A DNA stretch of 64,000 nucleotides from Ailurus styani (Eukaryota > Chordata > Mammalia > Carnivora > Ailuridae), in the NCBI GenBank assembly GCA_002007465.1, contig LNAC01000374.1:200304-264303 (forward strand). The letters run 5' to 3'. Position 1 is the stretch's first letter; the number at the start of each line of letters is the position of its first letter. A program made the translations under genes and the position numbers. Below the pieces are notes generated by a model, which saw only the letters and a list, made by a program, of their open reading frames with translations, was not told the origin of the DNA and made no database searches. Positions 34,681 through 46,427 of this stretch are shown in pieces.

Positions 34681-35990
34681 ATTTCCAACTCTTTTTAAGG
34701 TCACAGGATACTAAAATTTACCCTCTCCCTGTAGTGGCTACAAGATTGTGTGGTACCAGGTGAATCAGTTCCAAGCATTACCCCAACTTTCTCAGCACGA
34801 TTGTGTCCACTGAGCCCAAAAAAAGACAGATTTTTAAGTATTTTTTTAATATTTGAAATCAGTGTACTTGCTGCTAATCAAACACAGAGAATCCAAAGAG
34901 TAAAATGTTTCTCAACACAGAAGAAAACAGTATCAGGAGCTCTGCAGGTAGGATTTCAATAGCTATTGTTTTATACGGTAGGAGCTCTGTGATAATTTCT
35001 GTTGTAAGCTGCAGCTCAGTGGATTGAATGGTGTAAAACTGCATTAGTAAATAAAAGAACTAAAAGGATTTTACAGCCATTTCCTTCAAGTAATTCTGCC
35101 CTGGATGGAACCATTACAGCCTGAAACTCTGAAACAATAAACCCACGGTAGTTCTGTTCAAGGAGAAAATCTTTCTGTTCTAAAGATATTTAGCATCGTT
35201 CCAGTGAAACCAACCCTGTGTGTGCTTTCCTAGAAAGAGAGCGTTATAGTAACCATTTCCAGTGCCACTGCCCAGCCTCCTTCTTCCAGGGGCTGCACGC
35301 TGACTCCATCCAGATCTCCAGTTTGCCTGTGTGTGTCTATGCATTTCAGGGTGGGGATAGAGCATTCTTTTTCAGTTCCTGGTGTTAGAAGTACTACCAA
35401 CTGATCTCTGAATTTGCCAAGGGTGACCACCAATAACAAGGAACAGGGAGGGCATAAGAATATGCACATAAACATTTATCTTTTGTGGTTTCAGGAAAGG
35501 AGGGAGAAGCTTCATTCATCAAAAACATATCTTATTCGTTGAAATTCTCTTAGAATCACAACTGTCCATGTGTCCACTAGAATCAAGACAAATTCAGTGG
35601 AAGAGATGATATACTCTCATATGTTCACAGAGTCTTACTAAGGGGTAAATAATCACATAATACTCTCATGTCTGAGTTTCCTTGAAAGGAAGTTTAGGGG
35701 TGGAGGAAGAGTGTACCCTGAGTCTCTAAAAAAGGGTCTTCCTGGAATAAAGGAGAGTTTGAGGACAGGGGAGATGGAATCTTCTTTCCCTCACCACTTT
35801 CCTGGGATCTTCTCTACTTAGAAGTTTTCCCTTCATCCTAGAAATAGCAACGTGATACTTGGACTGCTCAGGAAAGGAGATAAAACAATATAAATGTAAA
35901 GAAAGAAAGAAAAAACATCATACAGAGATTGCTTTAGGGAACAAGATCATTGGACTATTTCATTACCCTCATGTTAAAAGGAAAATTTGA
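34680..35990. other. No gene or clear repeat seen
   Basis: Unique-looking sequence. A GC-richer patch at about 35200-35460 holds overlapping small frames on the minus strand. None has a recognised domain. Confidence 0.45.
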
Positions 35991-35996
35991 AACAAG

Positions 35997-36029
<33 letters not shown>

Positions 36030-36031
36030 GA

Positions 36032-36143
36032 NNNNNNNNNNNNNNNNNNNNNNNNNNNNNNNNNNNNNNNNNNNNNNNNNNNNNNNNNNNNNNNNNNNNN
36101 NNNNNNNNNNNNNNNNNNNNNNNNNNNNNNNNNNNNNNNNNNN
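36032..36143. other. Assembly gap of 112 undetermined bases
   Basis: The run of N is bordered on both sides by T tracts of about 28 bases. Frames that span it are artefacts of N and poly-T. The missing sequence could be more poly-T or part of a second retroposon. Confidence 0.98.
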
Positions 36144-36342
36144 TTTTTTTTTTTTTTTTTTTTTTTTTTTTAGTGAGAGAGATGCAGCCAGAGAGAGGGA
36201 ACCCAAGCAAGGGGAGTGGGAGAGGGAGAAGCACGCTTCCTACGGAGGAGGGAGCCCAGTGCGGGGCTCAATCCCAGAACCCTGGGATCATGACCTGAGC
36301 CAAAGGCAGTCGCTTATTGGCTGAGCCACCCAGGGTCCCCTG
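36144..36342 (-). repeat. SINEC, tail next to the assembly gap
   Basis: Reversed SINEC with GAGGGAGCCCAGTGCGGGGC, CCCTGGGATCATGACCTGAG, CCAAAGGCAGTCGCTTATTG and a GCCACCCAGGGTCCCC head. Its poly-T tail runs into the gap. Confidence 0.9.
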
Positions 36343-36459
36343 AAAGAAAGATTTTGAAAAGGAGTTTGTCATCTGACAGCTACTGCTTTTCTCCTTGATT
36401 CAATTTATCCGTTGGAAACTAGTATCAGGTTAATCATTAAATAATCATAAAATGTGGGA

Positions 36460-37500
36460 CAGTTCCTGCTATGGGACAGACACTGTGCTTGGTCCACAGG
36501 AGACAAAGATCATTAAAATGAATGCCCTGCTCTCAAGTTAAATACTGACTCATGAGGAGATGGAGGACAAATTAACCACTGTGGCAGAACTCATCTCCTC
36601 AGAGCAGAAACTTTTTATATTCTTATTTAATTCTCTGTCCCAAATGCCTAAAAAATGGCCAAGCAAACAGAATCAGCTCAATAAACATGTGTTGGATGTT
36701 GAATGAATATGTTCATTGCTCTAATGGAGTTAATACTAACAATTGCACCCATAAGATGGCATATGAATTGAGACTCGAAGCATTAATAGGAAATTGCCAG
36801 GTAGGCAGGATGCAAACACAGAGAGGGTATTCTTGGCAGAGAAGAGTTTCCCAAGAGCATAGGAGTGTGAGAGAGCATAGTATATTCTGGAATATAAGTA
36901 GGTTTGTAGGGATGAAACATTAAATTCAAAAGAAAGTGGCAAGAGATGAAATTAGAAAGGCAAGAGCCATATTGGGAAGGGCCATGTGATTCCTAAAAAA
37001 GACCTGAAATTGAATCTGCACATGATGAAAAACGCTGAAAAACTCTGATCAAGAGTAATACATGGGGCACCTGGGTGGCTTAGTCGGTTAAACCACCGAC
37101 TCTTGCTATCGGCTTCAGTCATGGTCTCAGGGTCGTGGAATCGAGCCCTGTTTGGGACTCCAAGCTGAGTATGGAGCCTGCTTAGGATTCTCCCTCTCCC
37201 TTTGTCCCTCCTGTGCTTGTTCACTCTCCCACTCTAAAAGGAAAAACAATCTATTAAAAAAGAGTAATGTGTAATGGTTTATACATATTAAATGTGACAG
37301 GCAGGAAAGAGGAATGGGCGAATCAGAAAGTGTCAATACTTAAAGTCAAGAGACCGATGAGGAGCTACTATAGTACTTGTGATAGACCACAAGGACCTGA
37401 ACTGGGGCATCAAAGGTGGGAATGAAGATGGGTGGGGAAAACAATTAACGTTTTTAAGTGAGACCGAATGACTTGGAAATCTGATCTGGAAATGAAGAAC
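36460..37500 (-). repeat. L2 interior, interrupted by a SINEC
   Basis: Reversed L2 signatures are spread over this interval: GACACTGTGCTTGGTCCACA, TTCTTGGCAGAGAAGAG, AGCATAGGAGTGTGAGAG and, right of the SINEC, ATGACTTGGAAATCTGATCT. A plus-strand L2/MIR-like tail (CTCAATAAACATGTGTTGG, 36678-36696) is embedded at 36595-36720, so more than one copy is present. Confidence 0.5.
37062..37259 (+). repeat. SINEC, older copy
   Basis: Head GGGGCACCTGGGTGGCTTAG, then GTTAAACCACCGACTCTTGC, a class of older SINEC with a GATCTCTT-type body, and an A-rich end without the full AAATAAAT tail. Target copies AAGAGTAAT lie at 37051-37059 and 37260-37268. Confidence 0.9.
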
Positions 37501-38570
37501 AAAAGAGAAATCTAGGGTTTTTCCCCCCTGATTCTGGCTTGAAGTACTGGAGACATTATTGTGCCATTTGTAAAGAGAAGAAATAATAGAGACCCCTATA
37601 CCAGAGATAAACAAATCTAACAGTATATTAAAATCCCATTCTCTGCTGGTGGGTGGAGTATGGACTGTATAGTGCTTGGCATGAACATACCCACTAAGGC
37701 CACAGTCACCTTGCCCAACTCTCGTATGTGTTTTCCTGGTCCATATGAAAGGACTCCTATATCTGCTTCAGGTTTTTTCTCAATTCCAGGTCAACCCTGG
37801 ATGCCTGCTTCAGTCTGTGTGTCTGGGGTCCTGACATGTTTCCTCAGTGAAGGACATCATTTCTCCATCTCAGCCATTGCAGGGAAGTCCTTTGTTGATA
37901 CAAAATGACACAACACCTGCTCCTCCTTGTGACTTGCTTAGAAGGACGTTTATGGTAGACTCAAGAAGTTCAACCACTCGGATATTGACATGAATCTATA
38001 TAAATTTCAAAATGTGAAAAATCACTTTAATATGATCTAGATTGCTGGTCACTTTTCTTAGGGTAAAGGTCTATAACAAGAATATACCCATGTTCTCCAA
38101 ATTTTCACCATAAAGGTGTTCAGTATGTCAAGTTCACACAAAGAATAGAAGAAGAAAAAAAATCACAGCCTGAGAGCCATACAGGAAAAAATTTAGTCTT
38201 GAAAGAACCTAAAAATTCTCGTTAGAATGGCCTCAAACTTCAAAAAATGAAGGAAATATCACATTAAAAAAAAGTTCAGGGAGTAACTAAAAAAAAAATC
38301 CCAGTCATCTATGTATATGCATGATTAATTTATTGAAGTTCTTACTATATTCTAGCATAACTTCGTCTGCCTAATTTTGAAACTTACAAAATTTTTTTGT
38401 CATAGTTCTCAATTTGCTCCTTTTCGACTAGACTGGTGATTTATAAATAAAGACAACTATCATAATCTCCTGAGAAGTCTTTTTGTTTGCTTTTGATTTG
38501 TTTAGTTGTTTCAAAATACACATGCCTCCATGTATCAAACCTCTGAATGTAGTCTGAGTATGTGTACTTT
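37500..38570. other. No gene or clear repeat seen
   Basis: Unassigned sequence. An 82-codon plus-strand frame (37660-37908) looks like chance: it has no domain and no conserved flanking splice sites that I could judge. Confidence 0.45.
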
Positions 38571-38574
38571 TTTA

Positions 38575-39425
38575 ACTTTCATTTTGATATCATTGTAAAC
38601 TTATGAGAAAGCTACAAGTAGAGTACAAAGAACCGCCATATACTCTTTACTCAGAGTTCTTGCGATCTATTGCTACACAATAAACATTTCAAAAAGTAGT
38701 GACTTAAAAAAAAAGTTATATTTTAACTCACAGACCTGACCTTTGGCAGGTGTCAGAGGAAAGGCTTGTCTCTGCTCGGTGAAACACCAGCAGTGGTACT
38801 GGTTAGAGAAGTTAGAGCACATTGGTTCTTCCTTTGACTGGCAAATCAGTGATGCTATGAGATCAGTGCTCAGCCAGTGCTAAGAGCCGTGGACCTCCAT
38901 TCCTTTTCAGGGAGGCCTCTCCACACAGGCTTCCAGATGGGCTGCTTGAGCTTCCTCAGAGCGTGGGGCCCAAAAGTGGGCATGCAGCAGCTCAATTGCC
39001 TTTTATTGTCTAGCCCACCCAACTTCAAGGGGGCCGGGATACACCCCTCATCCTAGTAAAAGAACTATGGGATGAAGGTATTATTGTCCATATTTTCACA
39101 GAATGCAGTGTTTCACACCCAAAATTATTTATATTTTACCCGATTTGTTTTGTCATTGTCTCTATTGATTTCTTCGTCTGTCTCTACATAGATATAAATA
39201 TAGAATATCTATCTATAGGTGTATATTTAAGTGCATATTTCCCAAAAACAAGGGCATTATTTTCACAGTACAATTACCAAAATCAGAAAATTTGCATTGA
39301 CAAATCAGTTATCTAATCCATAGTCCACATTTAAATTTTATCAATTGTTTCCTCCCTCTCCTTTCAAATCCATAAAGAATATTATCAGGCATGCATATTT
39401 TTTCAAATCTCCAAGGGTGATTCTG
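38575..39425. repeat. Old L1M-type 3' UTR split by a second old repeat
   Basis: 38580-38660 (ATATCATTGTAAACTTATGA, GAAAGCTACAAGTAGAGTAC) and about 39130-39425 (GCATTATTTTCACAGTACAA, TTACCAAAATCAGAAAATTT) follow the order of one L1M 3' UTR. Between them, 38665-39060 carries a different ancient repeat (CTATTGCTACACAATAAAC, AGTAGTGACTTAAAA, GGAGGCCTCTCCACACAGGC, GGGCTGCTTGAGCTTCC) that I recognise but cannot name. Confidence 0.45.
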
Positions 39426-39454
39426 GTGGCGGTCTTAGTCTAGAACAAGGTAAA

Positions 39455-39595
39455 TATTTGGAGACAGACCCAAGGTAAAATCTCAACTTTGTCATTGATC
39501 AGAAGCATAACCTTTGACAAACTACTTTGGCTCTCTCTGCCTCAATTTCCTTATTACTAAAAATGGGAACACCATGGGCTCCATCATAGAATGGA
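39455..39595 (-). repeat. MIR element
   Basis: Reversed MIR core: AAAATCTCAACTTTGTCATT, TGACAAACTACTTTGGCTCT and CTCAATTTCCTTATTACTAA. Confidence 0.7.
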
Positions 39596-39599
39596 GGAA

Positions 39600-42500
39600 A
39601 GTGTAAGGCACCAGCCTCTCTACAAACGTTAGTTTTTGTCCTCTTTCATTCCTTAAAATCACTCCCGTAGAACGTGGTGCTATACCTGACAGTGTCCATA
39701 TTACCTTTGTTCCCCTCCCTTGACTGTAACTGCATAGGGATGGCAATTCAACAGAAATTCAACCGTGCTTTCCCAATGCTGCAGTCACTTATTGGGGGTA
39801 TATCGTTTTGAGACTATTTCACGAATTAGAACCCATATAAGCCAGTTCGCTTTTGTCTGGCTCCCTGCCCTCAAAGGACACAAGCTTCCTTGCATTCAAG
39901 GGCAACAGGGGAACTGGCAAGAGTAGTGGTATGAATGGCAAGGAAGTCAAGCCTGTTCTCGCCCTTTCCGTGCTTCTCCAATAGCACCACCCTCCAAGCA
40001 GGAAGATGGTTTTTCGTGGTGTTATTTGATAAGTCCTAAAAAGGAAGCACAAGCACAACTTCCTCTGTGGGCCTTTCGTTATTACCATTCAAATGTAAGC
40101 TAAAGGAAGAAAATTCTTATTGCTTTTTTTTTCTTACCGTTAAATATGACCCCAGGGTACCTGCTTTTAGCTCTGCTGTTTCATCCTATCGCATTAGAGT
40201 TCAGTGGGTTTGCTGGGCCAGAGATTTCTTTCAAGGTGACCTTACTAACTTTTACAGCGTTTGTAGCTTTCCTTCTCCCTTGATGATGCCATCACTAAAT
40301 AACCCTTTTTCCAATACATAAACATTTTAGTGAAGAAGTTCCCTAAGCAACTTGGTCCAGTTTATCAACAGTCACAGATTTTTGAATGCCTTTGATCTAT
40401 TATTTACTGTGTTTTATTGGGACTTTTAAAACCGGGTAAATAATTGCTGGCACATCACTTCAGTCTGGTTCTAACAAGTCTGAGTCCACTCCCATGCATG
40501 TGTTTAGATTGCGCAATACAGAGCAACAACTCGGGGTCACCGCCAGCCTTCGTTGCTGGGAGACACCGAGGGATCCTTGGGACAGACCTGACATCTGCTT
40601 GTTGTCATAAAGGACAACAGAGATAAATATGGCTGGACGGGTTATAATGTCACTAACAGATCCCCTTAGCTGTTGAACCAAAAAAATCAGGCCAATCCTT
40701 TCACCTAAATATGTATGAATTTTAATGAAGTGAGTATTATTGTCAATGCTGATCCAGTCTAAAAGTCAAAGATCTTTATGTCCTGGCTAATTTCACAAAG
40801 TCACAAATTGGTTTAAAAAAAAAAAAAGACTTTAACTTTCACACACAAAAAAAAATCACAGGAGCAAGACATAGAGTGCCAGATGAGGCTTTATTGCTGA
40901 TTGTTTTTATTCTGTCCTAATGTTTCTTGAGGCCATAACCCTGCGTTGGTCCTGAAAACAGTACTGTCACATACAGAAGTCGGTTTCCTCTTTTAGCATA
41001 TAAGCACTACAGGATAACCATAAGCCTAAAACATCCTTGTAAAGATCCACAGAGGTTCTGTTTACCCGCATCCTGGGTTAGGATGCACACCTCAGAGCTT
41101 GTATTACATAACTAATAATTTCCTTCACTCTAAACTGAAGCTGGACTGTACACTTGAGCTGGAAAGGTTAACTGTTTTTGCCGAGCTGGTCATAGCTTAG
41201 TGTTATACTTACCTATGTGTTTCCTCTTAAAGGAGACTATAGCCCTTTTACAGATAAAAGCTGAAAGTCACATCATCAACAAAGTTCTTAAATGATTACA
41301 GCTTTTAAGCAATGATCTGTACTACAGATTTCAAGTCATTTGCAGTGTTGTGAAATATTTATCATTGGGTAAAGCCAGTTGAGATTAAAATATTTTTCCA
41401 AGTGGTAAGTATAAGTCCATTCTAGTCAACAGTTAACTGGAAGCGTGATATTTTAAAATTCAAAATTTTAATTTCATCCAGGACATTTTTAACAATTGTG
41501 TGACTTTTTATTTATTCTTAGTTACACTATAACAATTGGAATGTATAAACTTTCAGAAACAAATAAGTATTTTATTTGAGCCACCTACTTTTCTTCAAAT
41601 GGCTGCAATGCTTTTACACTAACCTGCAAACCCTAGAATATTTGGTACATATAATAAGGAAGAAAATGAAAATATAAATATAAGAAAAATAATTTTTCCT
41701 CCTTTATCTGTTTTGAAGGTTTTTCTCTAACCATTGCAAAATCATAACACAATAGGTAATTTTCTAAGCAAAAGCAATACCATATGATTCTCCTAAATTG
41801 CTTTTTCTATTAAAAAAAAGTAAATTCTAACTCTTAAATTTTAAATAAATGAATGCTTACACTCAAGCTTATTTAGTCACATGTGAGCAGTTTTATCCGA
41901 AAGACAAAGTTTTAAAATCTTAACTAAGGCAAGGTACCAGTTGCAGCTGTGAATTAAACTATCCAGAACGCTCTGAGGGAAAACACAAATATTACATCAG
42001 TCAACTCTAGCTCTCAGATACTATAAAATTTTAGGGCCAGAAAACTTTTATATTTACAAGAAATGTTTTGAAAGTAAATGGAAGCTCTAAAATTCAAGAA
42101 ACATTATATTGAGATTCAAATTGCCCTCTGGTGTAAAGGGCACGCTGTTTAGAACTTTGTGCCTTAATATTTGCTAGATGAGCTCATTCCGTGCTCTGGA
42201 TAGACTGAACAAGCTGCTAGCCGATTGTATTCTCTCTTCTAGAGAAGCCACAGAATCCCTGCCACGTCCACAGGCTTCTTCAGCTCATGGCCTGCAATGG
42301 AATCACAGCTCACTGGATGTCTTACCCAAAAGAAGCCCATCCATAGGGTGGCCAGTAACCTACAGTTATCTGATGATAGAAGTCGGCCAAGAGCTCAATC
42401 AAGTCTTGTAATTTTTTTTTCTTTTTGGGTGTGCACTTGTATTACCCGCAAAAGTAAGAAGCAGCAGCTGATGGTTTTGAAGCACTTTAGATGATCTTCA

Positions 42501-42620
42501 TCTACGAAATAAAATAAGACACAGCACCTGAGTGGCCACATACTCCACAGCAAGGCAATCACCACCACAGCAAATCTTTTTCCCCAATTTACTATCATTT
42601 GTAATAAAAGATGTAGTCAT
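39600..42620. other. Largest block without recognised repeats
   Basis: About 3 kb with no SINE, L1 or LTR that I can identify. The part at 40450-40680 is GC-richer, with several CpGs (TTGCGCAATACAG, GGTCACCGCCAGCC, TGGACGGGTT). It could be conserved non-coding DNA, but I see no exon, CpG island or promoter set. Open frames of 60-89 codons lack domains. Confidence 0.45.
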
Positions 42621-42629
42621 TTGGTATGT

Positions 42630-43130
42630 AGACTTGGTACATAGAAAGAAGATATATGCATAAAAGTCTATACATCATAAAACAATAATACAATGAACAC
42701 CAATGAATCCATCACCCAACCAAGAAATAAAATGTTATTTGCCTCTACTCATGTATTTCTCCTCATTCCACTTCCCTGCTTCCTGTCTAGATTAGCACTA
42801 ATCACTATCTTAAATTTTGGGTTTAGCATTCCCTTAATTTTTAAAACTTTTTGTCACAAATATATGCATGCATTCAACCTTAAACATTCATAAGTCACTT
42901 AGATGTTTGTTTTACTTTATTTTCATGATTTTATGCTTTATTGTGTTAAACTTCCACAATTTATTAATCAATTCTGTTAGAAATTATCATTTTCATAATA
43001 GAAAAAGATGTGTATCATAATCTGTGCTGCAATGAACTTTCTTCTAATTCCTGGTGCACAGGTACAAAATTTTCTCCATGGCATACCTAGGAGTGAAATT
43101 GCTGGGTTTTATTATCTGCAAATGTTCTGC
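42630..43130 (-). repeat. Old L1 3' UTR and ORF2 end
   Basis: Contains ACCAATGAATCCATCACCCA, GCACTAATCACTATCTTAAA, TGCTGCAATGAACTTTCTTC and CCTAGGAGTGAAATTGCTGG, which follow the reversed 3' end of an ancient L1. It lies left of, and may belong with, the larger L1 block that starts near 43250. Confidence 0.6.
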
Positions 43131-43432
43131 CTTTCAAGATAAATCCCAGGGTTTTGCAATAGAGAAGAGTGCTCTTCCCAGTAGATGCAGAAATAGCATC
43201 ATCAGAGATCCAGAGATATTGCTAGGCCCTGAAATATTCTAATATCTGAGGGTTGACATTGGGAAGCACCACCAATAGAGAGTTGAATAGAAATGGTGGT
43301 GTTAGGCATTGTTTTCCTCTTCTCAGTTATAGGGGTAAGGCTTTTATCACCAAACTATGAAGTGTGTTATTTCTTGCAGGTTTTTATAGATTAAGGGAGT
43401 TCCCATTAAACCCTAGTTTCCCAAGGGATTTT

Positions 43433-43640
43433 TTTTTTTAAGATTTTACTTATTTATTTATTTATTTATTTGAGAGAGAGAGAGAGAGTGCGCATGAGTG
43501 GAGGGTCAGGGCAGAGAAAGAGGGAGAGGCAGACTCCCCGCTGAGCAGCCCCCTCCCCCATGTGGGACTCAATCCCAGGACCCTGAGATCATGACTTGAG
43601 TGCAAGGCAGATGCTTAACTGACTGAGCCACCCAGGCTCC
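43433..43640 (-). repeat. SINEC, older copy
   Basis: Reversed SINEC with a (TTTA)n-rich tail at about 43446-43470, a GA-rich body and the head CCACCCAGGCTCCC. Target copies CCCAAGGGATTT (about 43420-43431) and CCCAGGGGATTT (43641-43652) differ at one base. Confidence 0.93.
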
Positions 43641-43677
43641 CCCAGGGGATTTATTTTAGGTCAAAAATAGGTATTGA

Positions 43678-43864
43678 GGGCGCCTGGGTGGCTCAGTGGG
43701 TTAAAGCCGCTGCCTTCGGCTCAGGTCATGATCCCAGGGTCCTGGGATCGAGGCCCACATCGGGCTCTCTGTTCAGCAGGGAGCCTGCTTCCTTCTCTCT
43801 CCTCTCTCTCTGCCTACTTGTAATCTCTCTCTGTGTGTCAAATGAATAAATAAAATCTTAAAAA
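43678..43864 (+). repeat. Young SINEC with perfect 15-bp duplication
   Basis: Near-consensus head GGGCGCCTGGGTGGCTCAGT through CAAATGAATAAATAAAATCT and A tail. Target copies AAAAATAGGTATTGA (43663-43677 and 43865-43879) are identical. It lies only about 25 bp right of another SINEC in the opposite orientation, so the two can pair as an inverted repeat. Confidence 0.95.
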
Positions 43865-44823
43865 AAAAATAGGTATTGAATTTTATCAAATGTTTTTTCT
43901 GCATCTGTAAAGATTATTGGATTTTTTTCCTCTTTTTGCTTTTAATGTAGTGAATTATTTTCTATGTATTAAACAATACTGCACGCCTTCCCAAAATAAC
44001 TCTAAATGTGCTGGGTTATTTCCTTGAGGATTCCTGTATCTATGCATAATACAACAAACTGGACTTGAAGTTTCCTTTTTTGAAATATCCTGGACAGGGT
44101 TTGGTACCAGCGTTAACACCGGCATTGTAAAATAAGTTGGATGTTTTCCTTTTTTCTCTATTCTAAGAAACATTTTGTCTAAGATATTAATGAGTCTCAC
44201 TTCAATGTTTGGAAGATTTTATTAGTGAGTTCTTCCGGACCTGGAATTTTCTTTTTGGGAGGCTTGTGTTTTTCCTGTTTTGTCACAGCTTAAGTTTCTT
44301 TAACAGAAAATAGACTGTTCAGATTTCCTATTTTCTCCTGTTTTCGTTTATGTATTTCACCTAGATTTTCAAGTTTTTTAGCATAAAATTGTACATGATA
44401 TAATTTTTTAATGTCTATGGAATCTTGGAATCTTGATGTTGATGATTTTTATCTTCCTTGATTTTTTTCTTGATCAGTTTTGCCTGGATATTTATCCATA
44501 TTGGTAGTACTGATTTCCTTTGTCATTTATTCTCAATTTCATTAATTTCTATTCCTTTTCTTAATATATTTCCTTTCTCCTACATTGTTTGAGTTCAATT
44601 TGCTCATTTTAATCTAATTTATATGATGACTGCATAATAAAATTTCAGACTTTCTTTTCTTCTAATAATATGTATTTAATACTATAAATTTTCCTCTTAA
44701 CATTGCTATAGCTGAATCCTATGTTTTGATGTCATATTTTTATTATCCTTTATTTTTAAATATTTTATAATTGTTATTGTGAGCTCACCATTGACACATG
44801 GGTAATTTAAAAATATATTGCTG

Positions 44824-46427
44824 CTTTTTCCAGTCTACCTAGAGAGGGATCCATATGGCATTGTTCTGGGTTTCCATCATAACCGAAAGGCAAGATTTGA
44901 TGGACCTTGATGTCCTGCAAATGGAGGAGGAGGATGTCCTCAAATTGCTTGCAGCAGAAATCCACCTAGGTGGCATCAACCTTGACTTCCAAATAGAACC
45001 GTACATCTATAAAGGAGAAGAGATGGCATCTACATCATAAATCTGAAGAGAACCTGGGAGAAGCTTCTGTGGGCAGCTCGTGCCATTGTTGCCATTGAAA
45101 ACCCAGCTGATGATAGTGTTGCATCCTACAGGAATACTGGCCAGTGGACTGTGCTAAAGTCTGCTGTTATCCCTGGAAACACTCCTATCACTGGTCACTT
45201 CACTCCAGGAATCTTCACCAATCAGATCCAGGTCTGACCACCAGCCTTTCAGAAAGGTGTCTTATGTTAACCTGACTGACATTGCTCTGTGTAACACAGA
45301 CTCTCATCTGGAATATGTGGACACTGAACTGAGGGAACTCACTCAGGGGTCTGATGTGGTAAAAGACACCCAGTGAAGTTCTGTGCATGAGTGGCACCAT
45401 CTCCAGTGAACACCCAAAGGGGGTATGACTGATCTCTACTTCGACAGAGATCCTGAACAGATTGAAAAGGAAGACCAGCTCCTTCTGAAAAGGCTGTGAC
45501 CATGGAGGAACTTCAGGATGAATAGACTGTTCCAGCTCCCAAATTTACTGCTATACAACCTGGAGTTCGCCAGCTGGTCTGAAGGCCTATAGATGCCCTC
45601 TATGCCTACTTAGAAATTCCTCATCAAAGGCTGGAGTGCTCAGCCTGCCGTCGAAGATTGGTCTGCAGTTAATGAGTAAGAACAACCACTGAGTGGTTTT
45701 GAGCTGTTCTTTTACAAATTCTTTCTTTTATTTGTCTTTTTTTATATTGAAGTATAGTTGATATGTTACATTAATTTCAGGTGTACAACTTGGTGATTCA
45801 ACAAGTGTATACATTATGCTAGGCTCAACACACATGTAGCTGGCATCTGTCACCATACAATACTACTACATATTATTCCCTATCCTGTACCTTCTATTCC
45901 CATGGCTTATTCATCCACAAGTGGAAGTCTGTATTTCCTACCCCCCACCCACCCATTTTGTCCATCCCCTCACCCCCCTTCCCTCTGGCTACCATCAGTT
46001 TATTATCTGATTCTGCTTTTTGTTTATTCCTTTGTCTTGTTTTTTTAAAGTCCACATATGAGTGAAATCACGTGGTATTTGTCTTTCTCTGTCTGACTTC
46101 ACTTAGCATAGGTTCATTATGTTGTTGAAAATGGCAAGATCTCATCCTTTTTATTCCTGCATAATATTCCATTGTGTATATATACCACATGTTCCTTATT
46201 TATTTGTCTATCTATGAACATTTAGACTGCTTCCATATATTGGTTATTATAAATAATGTTAAAATAAACATGTGCATATACCTCTTTGAATTAATGTTTT
46301 CATTTTCATAAATAACCAGTAGTGGAATTATTGGATCATTATTAGATCTAGTTCTCTTTCACTAATTCTTAAACAGAAAATGGAAATAAGGGTCATGGGG
46401 AAGAAAGAAGTATCTAAAAAAAAAAAA
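44824..46427 (+). pseudogene. RPSA: RPSA (40S ribosomal protein SA / laminin receptor) processed pseudogene, split by an L1
   Basis: An intronless, broken retrocopy of the mRNA for the 40S subunit protein SA. The left end starts in the RPSA 5' UTR (CTTTTTCCAGTCTACCTAGA, then GTTCTGGGTTTCCATCATAA). The frame from the ATG at 44900 reads [20 protein letters not shown], close to the RPSA N terminus with codons after Met lost. The frame fails at about 45010 (AAAGGAGAAGAGATGG, one base off). At about 45235 roughly 50 bases are missing, and further deletions follow. The C-terminal acidic repeats survive as GGCTGGAGTGCTCAGCCTGC and GAAGATTGGTCTGCAG, and the stop region as ACAACCACTGAGTGGTTTTG. The 3' UTR is cut at 45723 by an L1, resumes at 46351 (CTTAAACAGAAAATGG, AAGTATCT) and ends in a 12-base poly-A (46416-46427). 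It cannot make the ribosomal protein. Confidence 0.93.
45724..46350 (-). mobile_element. L1 3' end inserted in the RPSA pseudogene 3' UTR
   Basis: A reversed, 5'-truncated L1: poly-T start (CTTTTTTTATATTGAAGTAT), 3' UTR with CAACTTGGTGATTCAACAAG and C-rich CCCACCCACCCATTTTG, then ORF2-end phrases AATATTCCATTGTGTATATA and GTAGTGGAATTATTGGATCA. It is flanked by diverged copies GTTCTTTTACAAATTCTT (45706-45723) and GTTCTCTTTCACTAATTCTT (46351-46370), which are RPSA 3' UTR sequence. This L1 must therefore be younger than the pseudogene. Confidence 0.85.

Noticed and set aside
35950..36324. Frames spanning the assembly gap with long Phe or Lys runs
   Set aside because: They are made of poly-T, N and SINE sequence.
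45658..46350. RPSA-L1 chimeric retrotranscript made by template jumping
   Set aside because: The L1 lies in the opposite orientation, and RPSA sequence resumes after it with target copies. A later L1 insertion explains this better.
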